A stretch of DNA of 64,000 bases from Bacteroidales bacterium (GCA_030656615.1 JAUSOY010000084.1:30039-94038); one strand, 5' to 3'. Numbered from the stretch's first letter, positions 54,518 through 63,240 are shown. The notes: a model not told the origin generated them from the letters alone. Translations and numbers: made by a program.

Positions 54518-56206
54518 ATGAAAACCTTTCGCCTTATATTTATCAGTTGCCTGATGTTCGTTTTTATTGGTATTGGAGTTAGTCAGGATAATTCGGAAAG
54601 GGCCGTCGCCCAAACACAGACCGTGATAAGCATAACAAGTACGCATGATTTAATGGATCTGACGTCGGCATGGGTAAAAGAATATGGTCGTCTAAAACCG
54701 GAGGTGAAGATACAATTGGAGAATATCGGCGAAGGTGGCGAGGCATTACGATTGGGTAATAATTTGTGTTTTATTTCCAATAAATCGCTCAAAGCAACAC
54801 AGGATGTTGCGCTATGGCAAATGGTATTGGGAAGAGATGTAACGGTGGCTGTAATAAATGCTAAAAATCCGTATTTAAATGAATTATATCAGAAAGGTAT
54901 TTCAGCGGAGGCTTTTTCAACACTGTTTATAAATCAGAATAAAAGAAATTGGGGAAGTGTGCTTAGCGATGAGAATACTAATCCTATACGTTTGTATATA
55001 TCAGATAACAAAGAGGTTAAATCATGTGTGGTTTCATTTTTAAACCTGCAACAGATTCCGGCAGAAGGAGTGCTTTTTGGCAAACCGGATGCAGTAGTTT
55101 CTGCCGTTCAAAAGGATATTTACGCCATAGGATTTTGTAAACTAATAGATGTTCAGAGTGATATTAATCAGGATTGGCTCGAAAATATCCGTCCGCTCCC
55201 CATCGATAAAAATGCCAATGGCCGAATCGATTTTATGGAAGATATTTATAAGGATCCTGCTGTATTTTTAAGAGCTGTCTGGATTGGTAAATTTCCCAAA
55301 GCCCTTTACAGTAATATTTTTGCCGTTAGCAATCAGCGTCCTGTGTTTGAAGCCGAAGTGGCTTTTTTAAACTGGATATTGACTGATGGACAATCACTAT
55401 TGACTAAGCAGGGATTTTGTTCTTTAACTGAAAGTGAGCGTCATTCACAACTGGCAAAAATATCAGAACCTATTATCATTGATTCTCCCGAAAAGAATGC
55501 CTTTTCATGGATGATCATCCCCTTATCCATATTAGTGATATTTATTCTTCTCAGTATTGTTATCAACAGGTTCCTACGACATAAAAGAAGCATCAGGAAT
55601 AATGCGGTGGGTAAGTCTATCGCTATTGCGGATGTTTTTGATGAGCATACGGTAGATGTTGCAGGGGGAGTATTTTATAGTAAAGCACATACCTGGGCTT
55701 TTATGGAAAGGGATGGTACGGTTAAAACGGGTATTGACGATTTTTTGCAGCATACAATCGGGCTCATCACAAGAGTTGAAATGAAAAAACCCGGAGAAAT
55801 GATTAAAAAAGGAGAACACGCCTTTTCGATTATTCAGGCAGGAAAGCAATTACAAATATATTCTCCGGTTTCGGGAATAATAAAGGAACAAAATGCTGGC
55901 CTTGATAGCGATCCTTCGTTTTTAAATTCGTCTCCTTATTGCGCTGGTTGGGTTTATATGATAGAGCCATCAGACTGGCATAAAGAGACTCAGACATTAA
56001 GTATGGCCGATAAGTATAAGAAATACTTACCTACGGAATTTATAAGGCTGAAGGATTTTTTGGCCCACACCATAAATTCGGATGTTCAGAAGTATGCAAA
56101 TCCTATGCTTCAGGATGGAGGAGCTTTGAAGGATAATGTATTGTCTGGTTTTGGACCAGAAATCTGGGAAGATTTTCAAACGAATTTTCTGGATAAATCA
56201 AAATAA
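54518..56206 (+). CDS. Membrane fusion of a PstS-like binding-protein domain and a GcvH-like domain
   Basis: 562 residues. Signal peptide 1-22 precedes a type II periplasmic binding-protein-like domain at about 35-310 (STHDLMDLTSAWVKEYG, NIGEGGEALRLGNN, VALWQMVLGRDVTVAVINA). An EF-hand-like loop D230-KNANGRID-FME241 is set in it. A transmembrane helix spans 329-350, followed by basic residues (RFLRHKRSIR), so the rest should be cytoplasmic. A glycine-cleavage-H/lipoyl-like domain spans 384-486 (GVFYSKAHTWAFMERDGTVK, QIYSPVSGIIKEQNAG). The conserved tail 505-558 (FIRLKDFL, MLQDGGALKDN, WEDFQTNFL) is shared with the protein at 58391. It is the first gene of the redox operon. The exact function is unknown. 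Confidence 0.82.
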   Translation: MKTFRLIFISCLMFVFIGIGVSQDNSERAVAQTQTVISITSTHDLMDLTSAWVKEYGRLKPEVKIQLENIGEGGEALRLGNNLCFISNKSLKATQDVALWQMVLGRDVTVAVINAKNPYLNELYQKGISAEAFSTLFINQNKRNWGSVLSDENTNPIRLYISDNKEVKSCVVSFLNLQQIPAEGVLFGKPDAVVSAVQKDIYAIGFCKLIDVQSDINQDWLENIRPLPIDKNANGRIDFMEDIYKDPAVFLRAVWIGKFPKALYSNIFAVSNQRPVFEAEVAFLNWILTDGQSLLTKQGFCSLTESERHSQLAKISEPIIIDSPEKNAFSWMIIPLSILVIFILLSIVINRFLRHKRSIRNNAVGKSIAIADVFDEHTVDVAGGVFYSKAHTWAFMERDGTVKTGIDDFLQHTIGLITRVEMKKPGEMIKKGEHAFSIIQAGKQLQIYSPVSGIIKEQNAGLDSDPSFLNSSPYCAGWVYMIEPSDWHKETQTLSMADKYKKYLPTEFIRLKDFLAHTINSDVQKYANPMLQDGGALKDNVLSGFGPEIWEDFQTNFLDKSK

Positions 56207-56257
56207 TCCTGTTTCGAGAAATTGGTTATTAAAAGTTCATCATAAACACAAATTATT

Positions 56258-57124
56258 ATGGATTTGGATCGTCGGAAATTTCTAAAAGTAATTGGTATTA
56301 CCAGCCTTTCTTTGGCCATAGGAAAAGATATCAAGGCAGAGGATACCAAAGTCAACAAAGAGTTTAATGGGGTTTTATATGATGCCAGCCGATGTAAAGG
56401 ATGTCATGGGTGTGAATACGATTGTTCAGAGGCTAATAGTCTACCAGAACCTGCTATTATTGATGAGGATGCGCCTCCCCGGAAAACAGATGAAACCCGG
56501 AGAACCGTTGTCAATAAATTTGAAACATCAAAAGGCCCCGTTTTCACTAAAATACAGTGCATGCATTGTAACGAACCGGCTTGTGTGGCAGCTTGTCTTA
56601 CCCAGGCCATGTATAAAACACCGGAAGGAGCCGTTATCTGGCGGGAAGATAAATGTATGGGGTGTCGTTATTGTATGATATCCTGCCCGTTTGATAGTCC
56701 AAAGTTTGAGTATCATAGCCCAAATCCCAAAATTGAGAAATGTTCGATGTGTTTTGAAACCCGTATAAGTCAGGGCGAAATTCCTGCTTGTGCCGAGAAT
56801 TGTCCCAACGACGCATTACTCTTTGGAAACCGAAGGGAATTGATATCAGAAGCCCGTAGGAGAATTTATGAGAGCCCCGATCAGTATATCGAACATATCT
56901 ATGGCGAACATGAGGCTGGTGGTACTTGCTGGCTTTATATATCTCCTGTACCTTTTAAGGAGCTGGGAATGAATACAAAGCTTCAAAAAGAATCATACCC
57001 GGCCCTTACGAAAGGATTCCTGTATAGTGTTCCTAGTATTTTTGTTTTGGTGCCGGCATTATTGCTGGGCATTCAACAGGCAACAAAGATCAATATTCTA
57101 CCTAAAGAAAACGAAGATGAATAA
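56258..57124 (+). CDS. Tat-exported 4x[4Fe-4S] ferredoxin-like subunit (HybA/DmsB type)
   Basis: 288 residues. A twin-arginine signal (DRRKFLKVIGITSLSLA) implies folding in the cytoplasm and export. Four cluster motifs are complete: C46/C49/C52/C56, C101/C104/C109/C113, C133/C136/C139/C143 and C162/C165/C178/C182. A membrane helix at about 255-273 (LYSVPSIFVLVPALLLGIQ) anchors the C-terminus, as in HybA. It would pass electrons between a quinone-linked membrane subunit and a periplasmic partner. No catalytic subunit is encoded beside it. The next gene starts within its last codons (ATGAATAA). Confidence 0.92.
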   Translation: MDLDRRKFLKVIGITSLSLAIGKDIKAEDTKVNKEFNGVLYDASRCKGCHGCEYDCSEANSLPEPAIIDEDAPPRKTDETRRTVVNKFETSKGPVFTKIQCMHCNEPACVAACLTQAMYKTPEGAVIWREDKCMGCRYCMISCPFDSPKFEYHSPNPKIEKCSMCFETRISQGEIPACAENCPNDALLFGNRRELISEARRRIYESPDQYIEHIYGEHEAGGTCWLYISPVPFKELGMNTKLQKESYPALTKGFLYSVPSIFVLVPALLLGIQQATKINILPKENEDE

Positions 57125-58346
57125 AGATTTAACGGATTCGATAGCTGCTGAGCGTTTGTCGGTTTGGAAATTCATACTAAGCGAATTTAAACCCAAGGGA
57201 AAAATCCTTACTCCGTTTAATGTAATTTCGGTTCCTATTATATTGGTAGGAATAATATTAATCGTTATTCGGTTTTGGAAAGGAATAGGAGCCGTTACCA
57301 ATCTATCACAAGAAATTCCTTGGGGTTTATGGATTGGATTTGATGTGGTAACAGGTGTAGCTTTTGCTGGTGGTGCCTACGTTTTAACCTTTATGGTTTA
57401 TATTCTTAATATGCGTAAATACCATTCCATTGTAAGGGTTACTGTTTTAAATGGTTTTTTAGCTTATTTGTTTTATGCGGGTGCGCTTCTATTAGATTTG
57501 GGCAAGCCTTGGAACGTCATTAATCCCGTAATTGGAAATAATTTTGGGGTTAGTTCCGTTTTATTTTTGGTGGCATGGCATTTCCTTCTATATATGATTG
57601 CCCAGTTGATCGAATTTTCACCGGCCATTGCCGAATGGCTGGGCGCCAGGCGCGCTCATAAGATCCTTTCTGGCATGACACTGGCAGCTGTAATTTTCGG
57701 CATCACCTTATCCATACTTCATCAATCAGGATTAGGAGCACTGTATCTTATGGCCAAAGAAAAAATACATCCGCTCTGGTATTCCGAATTTATTCCTGTT
57801 TTGTTTTTTGTATCCAGCATTTTTGCTGGCTTGGGGATGGTTATTTTCGAAGGCTCCATCAGTCATAAAGTTTTCTTTAAGCAAATTAGTGATGAGCATC
57901 ATAAGGAACAACGAGGAATTATCCACGGTTTGGCAAAAATATGTACGGCCACATTATTTGTTTATTTCTTTTTACAACTGATTGTTTTTATTCATGGTAA
58001 GCGATGGGATTTGATAAATACGCCAATGGGTTACTGGTATCTCGTCGAAATGCTTGGTTTTGTTCTTTTACCGATGCTTTTATTCTTCTACAGTTATCGG
58101 ACAAATAATATTTTAATGATTCGGTTGGCGTCTATACTTACAATGCTGGGTGTGATAATAAACAGGCTTAATGTAACGATTATCGGATTTCGTTGGGATA
58201 TAGCTGTACATTATGTACCCTCCTGGATGGAAATTGTGGTAACTCTTACGGTTCTCCTTACTGAAATATGGATTTTCAGGTGGGTCATCAGGCGTATGCC
58301 TGTTCTGTGGGAATCAACAATATGGAAAAAGGATAATCCGGTATAA
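57117..58346 (+). CDS. NrfD/HybB-like integral membrane subunit
   Basis: 409 residues from the ATG at 57117, which overlaps the iron-sulfur gene stop; the longer frame from 57027 is rejected. Nine to ten membrane helices, beginning TPFNVISVPIILVGIILIVI and including GLWIGFDVVTGVAFAGGAYVLTF, LGKPWNVINPVI, HFLLYMIAQLIEFSPAIAEW and LSILHQSGLGALYLMAKEKI. The last of these carries the HQSGLG signature of HybB/NrfD proteins. Members oxidise or reduce menaquinol in the membrane together with a four-cluster protein. Overlap and order indicate it pairs with the upstream subunit. Confidence 0.92.
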   Translation: MNKDLTDSIAAERLSVWKFILSEFKPKGKILTPFNVISVPIILVGIILIVIRFWKGIGAVTNLSQEIPWGLWIGFDVVTGVAFAGGAYVLTFMVYILNMRKYHSIVRVTVLNGFLAYLFYAGALLLDLGKPWNVINPVIGNNFGVSSVLFLVAWHFLLYMIAQLIEFSPAIAEWLGARRAHKILSGMTLAAVIFGITLSILHQSGLGALYLMAKEKIHPLWYSEFIPVLFFVSSIFAGLGMVIFEGSISHKVFFKQISDEHHKEQRGIIHGLAKICTATLFVYFFLQLIVFIHGKRWDLINTPMGYWYLVEMLGFVLLPMLLFFYSYRTNNILMIRLASILTMLGVIINRLNVTIIGFRWDIAVHYVPSWMEIVVTLTVLLTEIWIFRWVIRRMPVLWESTIWKKDNPV

Positions 58347-58390
58347 TATTTTTTTGAATTGAATTAAAAAACACATAAAATCAATTTGAC

Positions 58391-59104
58391 ATGGACGGAT
58401 ATAGCTATTACAATATTTTCGACACAAAGGGAATGGAATATTTGATTGTGATTGGTTTTCTGTTGATGCTTATTCCTTTTTGGTTGATATTGAACAGAAG
58501 TGTGAAAATGGGAGAAAAATTGAATCGTCTATGGGGCGTACTATCGCCGGATGGCCTTGGAGTACCACAAGGATTGTATTTTAGCAAGAACCACACCTGG
58601 GCATATCTACAAAAGTCTGGAATTGCCAAAGTCGGATTGGATGCGCTTTTGCTACACATTACAGGAAATATTTCGCTTAAGTATTATATCAATGCAGGTG
58701 ATAGTATTAAAAGGGGTGATAAATTGGCCGAAATCAGTCATAATGGAAAAACCCTGAGCATCTTTTCGCCAATTTCAGGAATAATTATCAAACCCAACAA
58801 TTCTTTACAGGAGGATTTAGAAGCCTTGTACTCCGATCCATATGATAAAGGCTGGATGTTTCAAATTAAGCCTTCTCAATGGAAAATGGAAGCTCAATAC
58901 TGTTATCTGGCAGAAGAGGCCAGTGCCTGGATTAAAAATGAAGTGGTACGTTATAAGGATTTTCTATTCATGAATATAAACAATTCTTCGGCAGATGTAT
59001 TGCCAATTGTTATGCAGGATGGTGGTGAATTGACTGAAAGCAGTCTGTCAGAAATGCCAGATGTTTTGTGGCAGGATTTTCAGAAAGAATTTCTGAGTCT
59101 GTAG
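58391..59104 (+). CDS. Membrane-anchored GcvH-like protein
   Basis: 237 residues. One N-terminal membrane helix (16-35, EYLIVIGFLLMLIPFWLILN) precedes basic residues, so the body should be cytoplasmic. The H-protein/lipoyl-like domain spans 59-162 (GLYFSKNHTWAYLQKSGIAK, AGDSIKRGDKLAEISHNGK, SIFSPISGIIIKPN). The tail (EVVRYKDFL, VMQDGGELTESSL, WQDFQKEFL) closely follows that of the first operon protein, so the two are paralogues. Lys120 sits one residue later than the lipoyl lysine of true GcvH. No glycine cleavage genes are nearby. Its place right after the NrfD-like gene suggests a subunit or regulator of that complex. Confidence 0.82.
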   Translation: MDGYSYYNIFDTKGMEYLIVIGFLLMLIPFWLILNRSVKMGEKLNRLWGVLSPDGLGVPQGLYFSKNHTWAYLQKSGIAKVGLDALLLHITGNISLKYYINAGDSIKRGDKLAEISHNGKTLSIFSPISGIIIKPNNSLQEDLEALYSDPYDKGWMFQIKPSQWKMEAQYCYLAEEASAWIKNEVVRYKDFLFMNINNSSADVLPIVMQDGGELTESSLSEMPDVLWQDFQKEFLSL

Positions 59105-59439
59105 CAATTGACAATTATAAGATTCCTGCAACATCGTTTGGCCCTTGATAACGATCGTTTGTGGCCAATAAAAAGTCTTTGACCACTACTCAGCCTAAGG
59201 CCATCTGGCTGATTAAACCATTTCCCCGATTGACTTTTACCGATTTTAGGAAAATTTAAATAACCCCAGCCACTTTTTGTATTAACATCTCATAAACCCA
59301 AGAATCCCAATTACATATATACCTTATTGTCTATAAGAAAAATAGTAAAAATGAATTAAAAATCAGCGGTTTTGAGTAAATTGCGAAGAAATGCAGGCAA
59401 AAGAGACATAACATTTACTGGTATAAAAAACGATGCCCT
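59105..59439. other. Gap between the redox operon and its kinase gene
   Basis: An inverted repeat TTGGCC (59138-59143) and GGCCAA (59163-59168), with a 19-base loop, is followed by AATAAAAAG and may end the operon transcript. The rest is AT-rich. No good TAnnTTTG or -24/-12 element was found just before the kinase gene, and no coding frame. Confidence 0.4.
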
Positions 59440-61110
59440 ATGATTTTCTCTAAGCAAGGATGGAGTGGTAAAATCGCCGGAAGATCATTCTTTAGAAAAT
59501 ATGTGAAATTTGGCCGTTCAATTTATGGAAGGGTCGTTTTGGTTATTACATTATTATCTATTTTTCTTTTTGTTTCTTTCGGAATTATCTTCAAATCGGT
59601 TAATGAACAATATTTAAATACGGTGATTGTTCAAAGTGGAAATAACGTAGGTTCATTGGTTGAGGGCGCTTTGTATCATTCTATGCTCGAAAACGATAAG
59701 GGAGCACTACAGAACACCTTGGATATTATACATACTCTGGCGGGTATAGAAGATGTAAATATGTATGATAGCCACGACAATCTGGTTTATTCGTCGTATA
59801 CGGTCGATTCTGTCGGTTACATTAATGCAGATTGTAAAAGTTGTCATCACAAGCCTGAAGCCTTGTTCCCGACAAATGAAAAGGCGTATAAAATTATTAC
59901 AGCAGAGAGTGAATGCAAAATGAATAATAATCCGAATGGTCAAAGACATCTGATTATTAAAACCCCCATTCTTAATTCGAAATCCTGCTATCAGAGTACA
60001 TGTCATTATCATAAGGAAAGTGATAAAGTACTTGGTTCTTTGGTAATTAAAGTACCATTAAAGGTTTTGGATGCCGCGGTAAGTAAATCGTCGAGACAAT
60101 TTTACATCCTGGCCATTTTAACCACATTATTGCTTGCATCATTTTTAATATTATTTACCCGGCTGAAAATCAAGAATCCATTAAATGAATTATTAAATGC
60201 CAGTTTAGCTGTTGCCGATGGTGATCTTTGTTCGAGAGTAAAGCTAAAGCCAAATCAACTCGACGATATGAGGGTGGTGGGCACGGCATTTAATGATATG
60301 CTTGATAATTTACAGACTGCCACCAATGAATTGGAAAACTGGTCGCATCAACTGGAGTATAAAGTTCAGAAAAAATCGGAAGAATTAGGAGCAGCGCAGA
60401 ATGAACTGATACACATCGAGCGATTAGCTTCGCTTGGAAAGCTATCGTCATCAGTGGCTCACGAGATTAATAATCCCTTATCGGGAATACTAATTTATTC
60501 GAAATTGGTGCAAAAACTGCTGAAAAGTCCAGAAATTACAGAGGAAAAAAAGGATTTGATGCTGAAGCAATTAAAACTGATTGAAACAGAAACGAAACGC
60601 TGTGGCGATATTGTTAAAGGGCTATTAGATTTCTCGAAAAAGGATCAGGAAGACTTTGAGCCCTTCCATCTTCACGAAATACTTAAAGACACCTACGACC
60701 TGATGTCGCATTCTGTAAAAATAGCGAACATACTTTTTTTGCATGAGTTTAATGCGAAATCAGATTTGATATTCTGCAGTCCGAATCAAATAAAGCAAGC
60801 CTGTGTGGCCATTCTTATTAATGCTACGGAGGCAGTGATCGAAAATGGAGAAATAAGGATAAGTACGTACAATCCGGATGAATCGACAGTTTGTTTCGAA
60901 ATAACAGATAATGGCATCGGCATATCGGCCGGGGACATACAGCATATTTTCGAACCTTTCTTTTCGACCAAACAGGCTGTTAGCGGAATTGGTCTGGGCC
61001 TGGCCATCGTGCATGGCATCGTACAGAGTCATCATGGAAAAACCAGCGTAAAATCAGAATCCGGGCAAGGGACTACCTTATCCATCAATTTGCCATTAAT
61101 ACAAACTTAG
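59440..61110 (+). CDS. Sensor histidine kinase with periplasmic c-type haem motifs
   Basis: 556 residues. Membrane helices at about 32-52 and 222-245 enclose a periplasmic domain with two haem attachment motifs: C132-KS-C135-H136 and C183-YQST-C188-H189 (a CX4CH form). A HAMP domain follows (NPLNELLNASLAVADGDL), then a coiled linker (LENWSHQLEYKVQKK), the phosphoacceptor H341 in VAHEINNPLSG, the N box LINATEAVIENGE, the G1 box DNGIGI and the G2 box GIGLGLAIVHG. The haems suggest sensing of redox state, oxygen or nitric oxide outside the cytoplasm. The response regulator begins 11 bases after its stop. Confidence 0.92.
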   Translation: MIFSKQGWSGKIAGRSFFRKYVKFGRSIYGRVVLVITLLSIFLFVSFGIIFKSVNEQYLNTVIVQSGNNVGSLVEGALYHSMLENDKGALQNTLDIIHTLAGIEDVNMYDSHDNLVYSSYTVDSVGYINADCKSCHHKPEALFPTNEKAYKIITAESECKMNNNPNGQRHLIIKTPILNSKSCYQSTCHYHKESDKVLGSLVIKVPLKVLDAAVSKSSRQFYILAILTTLLLASFLILFTRLKIKNPLNELLNASLAVADGDLCSRVKLKPNQLDDMRVVGTAFNDMLDNLQTATNELENWSHQLEYKVQKKSEELGAAQNELIHIERLASLGKLSSSVAHEINNPLSGILIYSKLVQKLLKSPEITEEKKDLMLKQLKLIETETKRCGDIVKGLLDFSKKDQEDFEPFHLHEILKDTYDLMSHSVKIANILFLHEFNAKSDLIFCSPNQIKQACVAILINATEAVIENGEIRISTYNPDESTVCFEITDNGIGISAGDIQHIFEPFFSTKQAVSGIGLGLAIVHGIVQSHHGKTSVKSESGQGTTLSINLPLIQT

Positions 61111-61121
61111 AATGTATTCCT

Positions 61122-62462
61122 ATGGAAAAGAAAATTTCTATACTAATTGTTGATGATGAAGAATCGGTACGCGATTCGTTGAAAAATTGGTTTGCTGAAG
61201 ATGGTTTTCGCGTCGCAATTGCTGAAAATGCACGGGTTGCTCTTTCCATTTTGGAATCGCAAGGCTTTGATATTATTCTCACCGATCTAAAAATGCCTGG
61301 CATGGATGGATTGGAATTGCTTAAACGAATAAAAACTCTGAATAAAGATTCTATAATAATCGTAATGACGGCCTTTGCAACCGTTGATACTGCCGTAAAA
61401 GCACTAAAAGAAGGAGCCTTCGATTATGTAACCAAGCCTTTTGACCCGGACGATTTATCACATCTTATCCGCAATGCCTCAAAGCAGATTGCTCTAAGTC
61501 ATGAAAATGAAAGCCTGAGGCAAAAGGTTGATGCCATGGATAATGTCGAAAACCTTATTGGTAAAAGTGAGGCCTTGAAAAAGGTTCTTAGAGAAGTAGA
61601 AAGTGTGGCACCAACCAATTCGTCGGTTATTATAACCGGCGAAAGTGGTACGGGAAAGGAACTCATTGCTCGCGCCATTCATGCCAATTCTTCACGAAAA
61701 TTTTATCCAATGGTCAGTGTTCATTGTGGTGCCTTAACCGAAAGTCTTTTGGAAAGCGAATTGTTCGGGCACGAGAAGGGTGCTTTTACCGGTGCTTTGT
61801 TTAACCGAAAGGGACGTTTTGAAATGGCGGATAGCGGAACGATTTTTCTGGATGAAATTGCAACCATTTCCACCAAAATGCAAATCGAATTACTCAGAGT
61901 ACTTGAAACCAAAAGTTTTATGCGCGTTGGTGGAAATAAGGAGATACGTTCTGATTTTAGGGTTATTTGTGCTACCAACAGAGACCTGAAGAATATGGTC
62001 GAAAACGGAACGTTTCGCGAAGACCTTTTTTATCGCCTTAACGTGATGAATATTCATATTCCGCCTTTACGTGATCGGGTTGCCGATATTCCGCTACTTA
62101 TCGATTTTTTTATCCAAAAGTACTGTTCGCTGATGAATAAACCGCTTGTTTCTATGGATTCAGCCGCATTAGAGCGTATTCTGGAATATTCATTTCCCGG
62201 AAATATACGCGAACTCGAAAATATGATAGAGCGTGCCATCGTAGTTGGAAACGGAAAAAAAATTCTACTAAAAGATTTGCCTTTCGGAAAAGATGTGATG
62301 GATAGCTCTGTTGAAAGCCTGGATGATTTCGAAAAAGCATTCATTCAACAAATTTTGAATAAATACAGTTGGAATATTTCACGCACGGCACAAGCTTTAA
62401 AAGTGGACCGTGTTACGCTGTATAACAAAATCAAAAAATACGGACTCAAGACCACAAAATAA
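61122..62462 (+). CDS. Sigma-54-dependent response regulator (NtrC family)
   Basis: 446 residues. A receiver domain at 1-120 carries acidic D11-D12 and phosphoacceptor D55 (ILTDLKMPGMDG). The AAA+ domain has Walker A GESGTGKE (173-180), the sigma-54-contacting GAFTGA loop (220-225) and Walker B TIFLDEI. The C-terminal Fis-type helix-turn-helix is SWNISRTAQALKVDRVTLYN. It hydrolyses ATP to open sigma-54 promoters. The only sigma-54-like site I found in the window is before 54518, which makes the redox operon its likely target. It is co-transcribed with the haem kinase. Confidence 0.95.
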   Translation: MEKKISILIVDDEESVRDSLKNWFAEDGFRVAIAENARVALSILESQGFDIILTDLKMPGMDGLELLKRIKTLNKDSIIIVMTAFATVDTAVKALKEGAFDYVTKPFDPDDLSHLIRNASKQIALSHENESLRQKVDAMDNVENLIGKSEALKKVLREVESVAPTNSSVIITGESGTGKELIARAIHANSSRKFYPMVSVHCGALTESLLESELFGHEKGAFTGALFNRKGRFEMADSGTIFLDEIATISTKMQIELLRVLETKSFMRVGGNKEIRSDFRVICATNRDLKNMVENGTFREDLFYRLNVMNIHIPPLRDRVADIPLLIDFFIQKYCSLMNKPLVSMDSAALERILEYSFPGNIRELENMIERAIVVGNGKKILLKDLPFGKDVMDSSVESLDDFEKAFIQQILNKYSWNISRTAQALKVDRVTLYNKIKKYGLKTTK

Positions 62463-62522
62463 AGAGCGTTTATTTATTACACCTTAAATTATCCGAAAAA
62501 ATCATCGATTGCTTAATACTTA

Positions 62523-63053
62523 ATGAATTCTAAGAAAATTACATTGGTATCCTTTAGAAATTTTGAAAAAACTTTTCTAAAAGAGATTTCGAAAACAGTA
62601 CAGCAAGAATTCGGCGGTGATGTTTTTATAAAGGAATCGTATATCGATTTAAGTGAATGTTATGATGCCGGACGCAGGCAGTATAATGGAAATAAAATTC
62701 TGAAGGAGATTAATTCAATGATTATTCCGGGCCATAAATCGATTGGATTATTCAATGTAGATTTGTTTATCCCTATTCTTACTTTTATTTTCGGGCAGGC
62801 TCAATTAGGTGGCCTTACAGCGATTGCGTCTATTTATCGCCTTAAAAATGAATGTTATGGAATGGCGAAGGATGAAGAACTTCAGATGAATCGCTTCAAA
62901 AAAGTAATCATTCATGAGCTTGGCCATACATATGGATTAACGCATTGTCATTTGCCATCCTGCGTGATGCGTTCGGGTACTTATGTGGAAGATTTGGATC
63001 AGAAAAAACAACATTTCTGCATATTATGTCTGCAAAAATTAAAAGATGGTTAA
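62523..63053 (+). CDS. Archaemetzincin-like zinc metalloprotease
   Basis: 176 residues. The extended metzincin motif H131-ELG-H135-TYGLT-H141-C142 continues with LPSC147-V-M and a later C166-IL-C169, following the archaemetzincin pattern of a catalytic zinc plus a second zinc held by four Cys. There is no signal peptide, so it is cytoplasmic. Substrates of archaemetzincins are poorly known. It lies 60 bases after the response regulator on the same strand, perhaps as part of the same transcript. Length is near the family norm. Confidence 0.9.
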   Translation: MNSKKITLVSFRNFEKTFLKEISKTVQQEFGGDVFIKESYIDLSECYDAGRRQYNGNKILKEINSMIIPGHKSIGLFNVDLFIPILTFIFGQAQLGGLTAIASIYRLKNECYGMAKDEELQMNRFKKVIIHELGHTYGLTHCHLPSCVMRSGTYVEDLDQKKQHFCILCLQKLKDG

Positions 63054-63240
63054 GGGAGCTGTTCCTAAAATAGGTAGACCCAAAATGGGCAAAAAAAACA
63101 CTAACAAAAAAACAAGAACGAATCCACCACAGGTGTTTAGCAAAGCGTTTAAAAGTTTGTTGGATGGGACACGTATCAGCCATTTAGCAGACGGTTTACA
63201 GAAGCATCGGATGGCAAGGCCAGAAGCTAAACAGAAATAA
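63046..63240 (+). CDS. Small basic hypothetical protein
   Basis: 64 residues, rich in Lys and Arg (VPKIGRPKMGKKNTNKKTRT at the start), with a short helical middle (FSKAFKSLLDG). I do not recognise it. Its ATG overlaps the archaemetzincin stop (ATGGTTAA), consistent with coupled translation. The charge suggests nucleic-acid or ribosome contact, which is only an inference. Confidence 0.45.
   Translation: MVKGAVPKIGRPKMGKKNTNKKTRTNPPQVFSKAFKSLLDGTRISHLADGLQKHRMARPEAKQK

Noticed and set aside
56367..56678. 103-codon frame overlapping the iron-sulfur gene
   Set aside because: Out-of-frame shadow of a gene with four complete cluster motifs.
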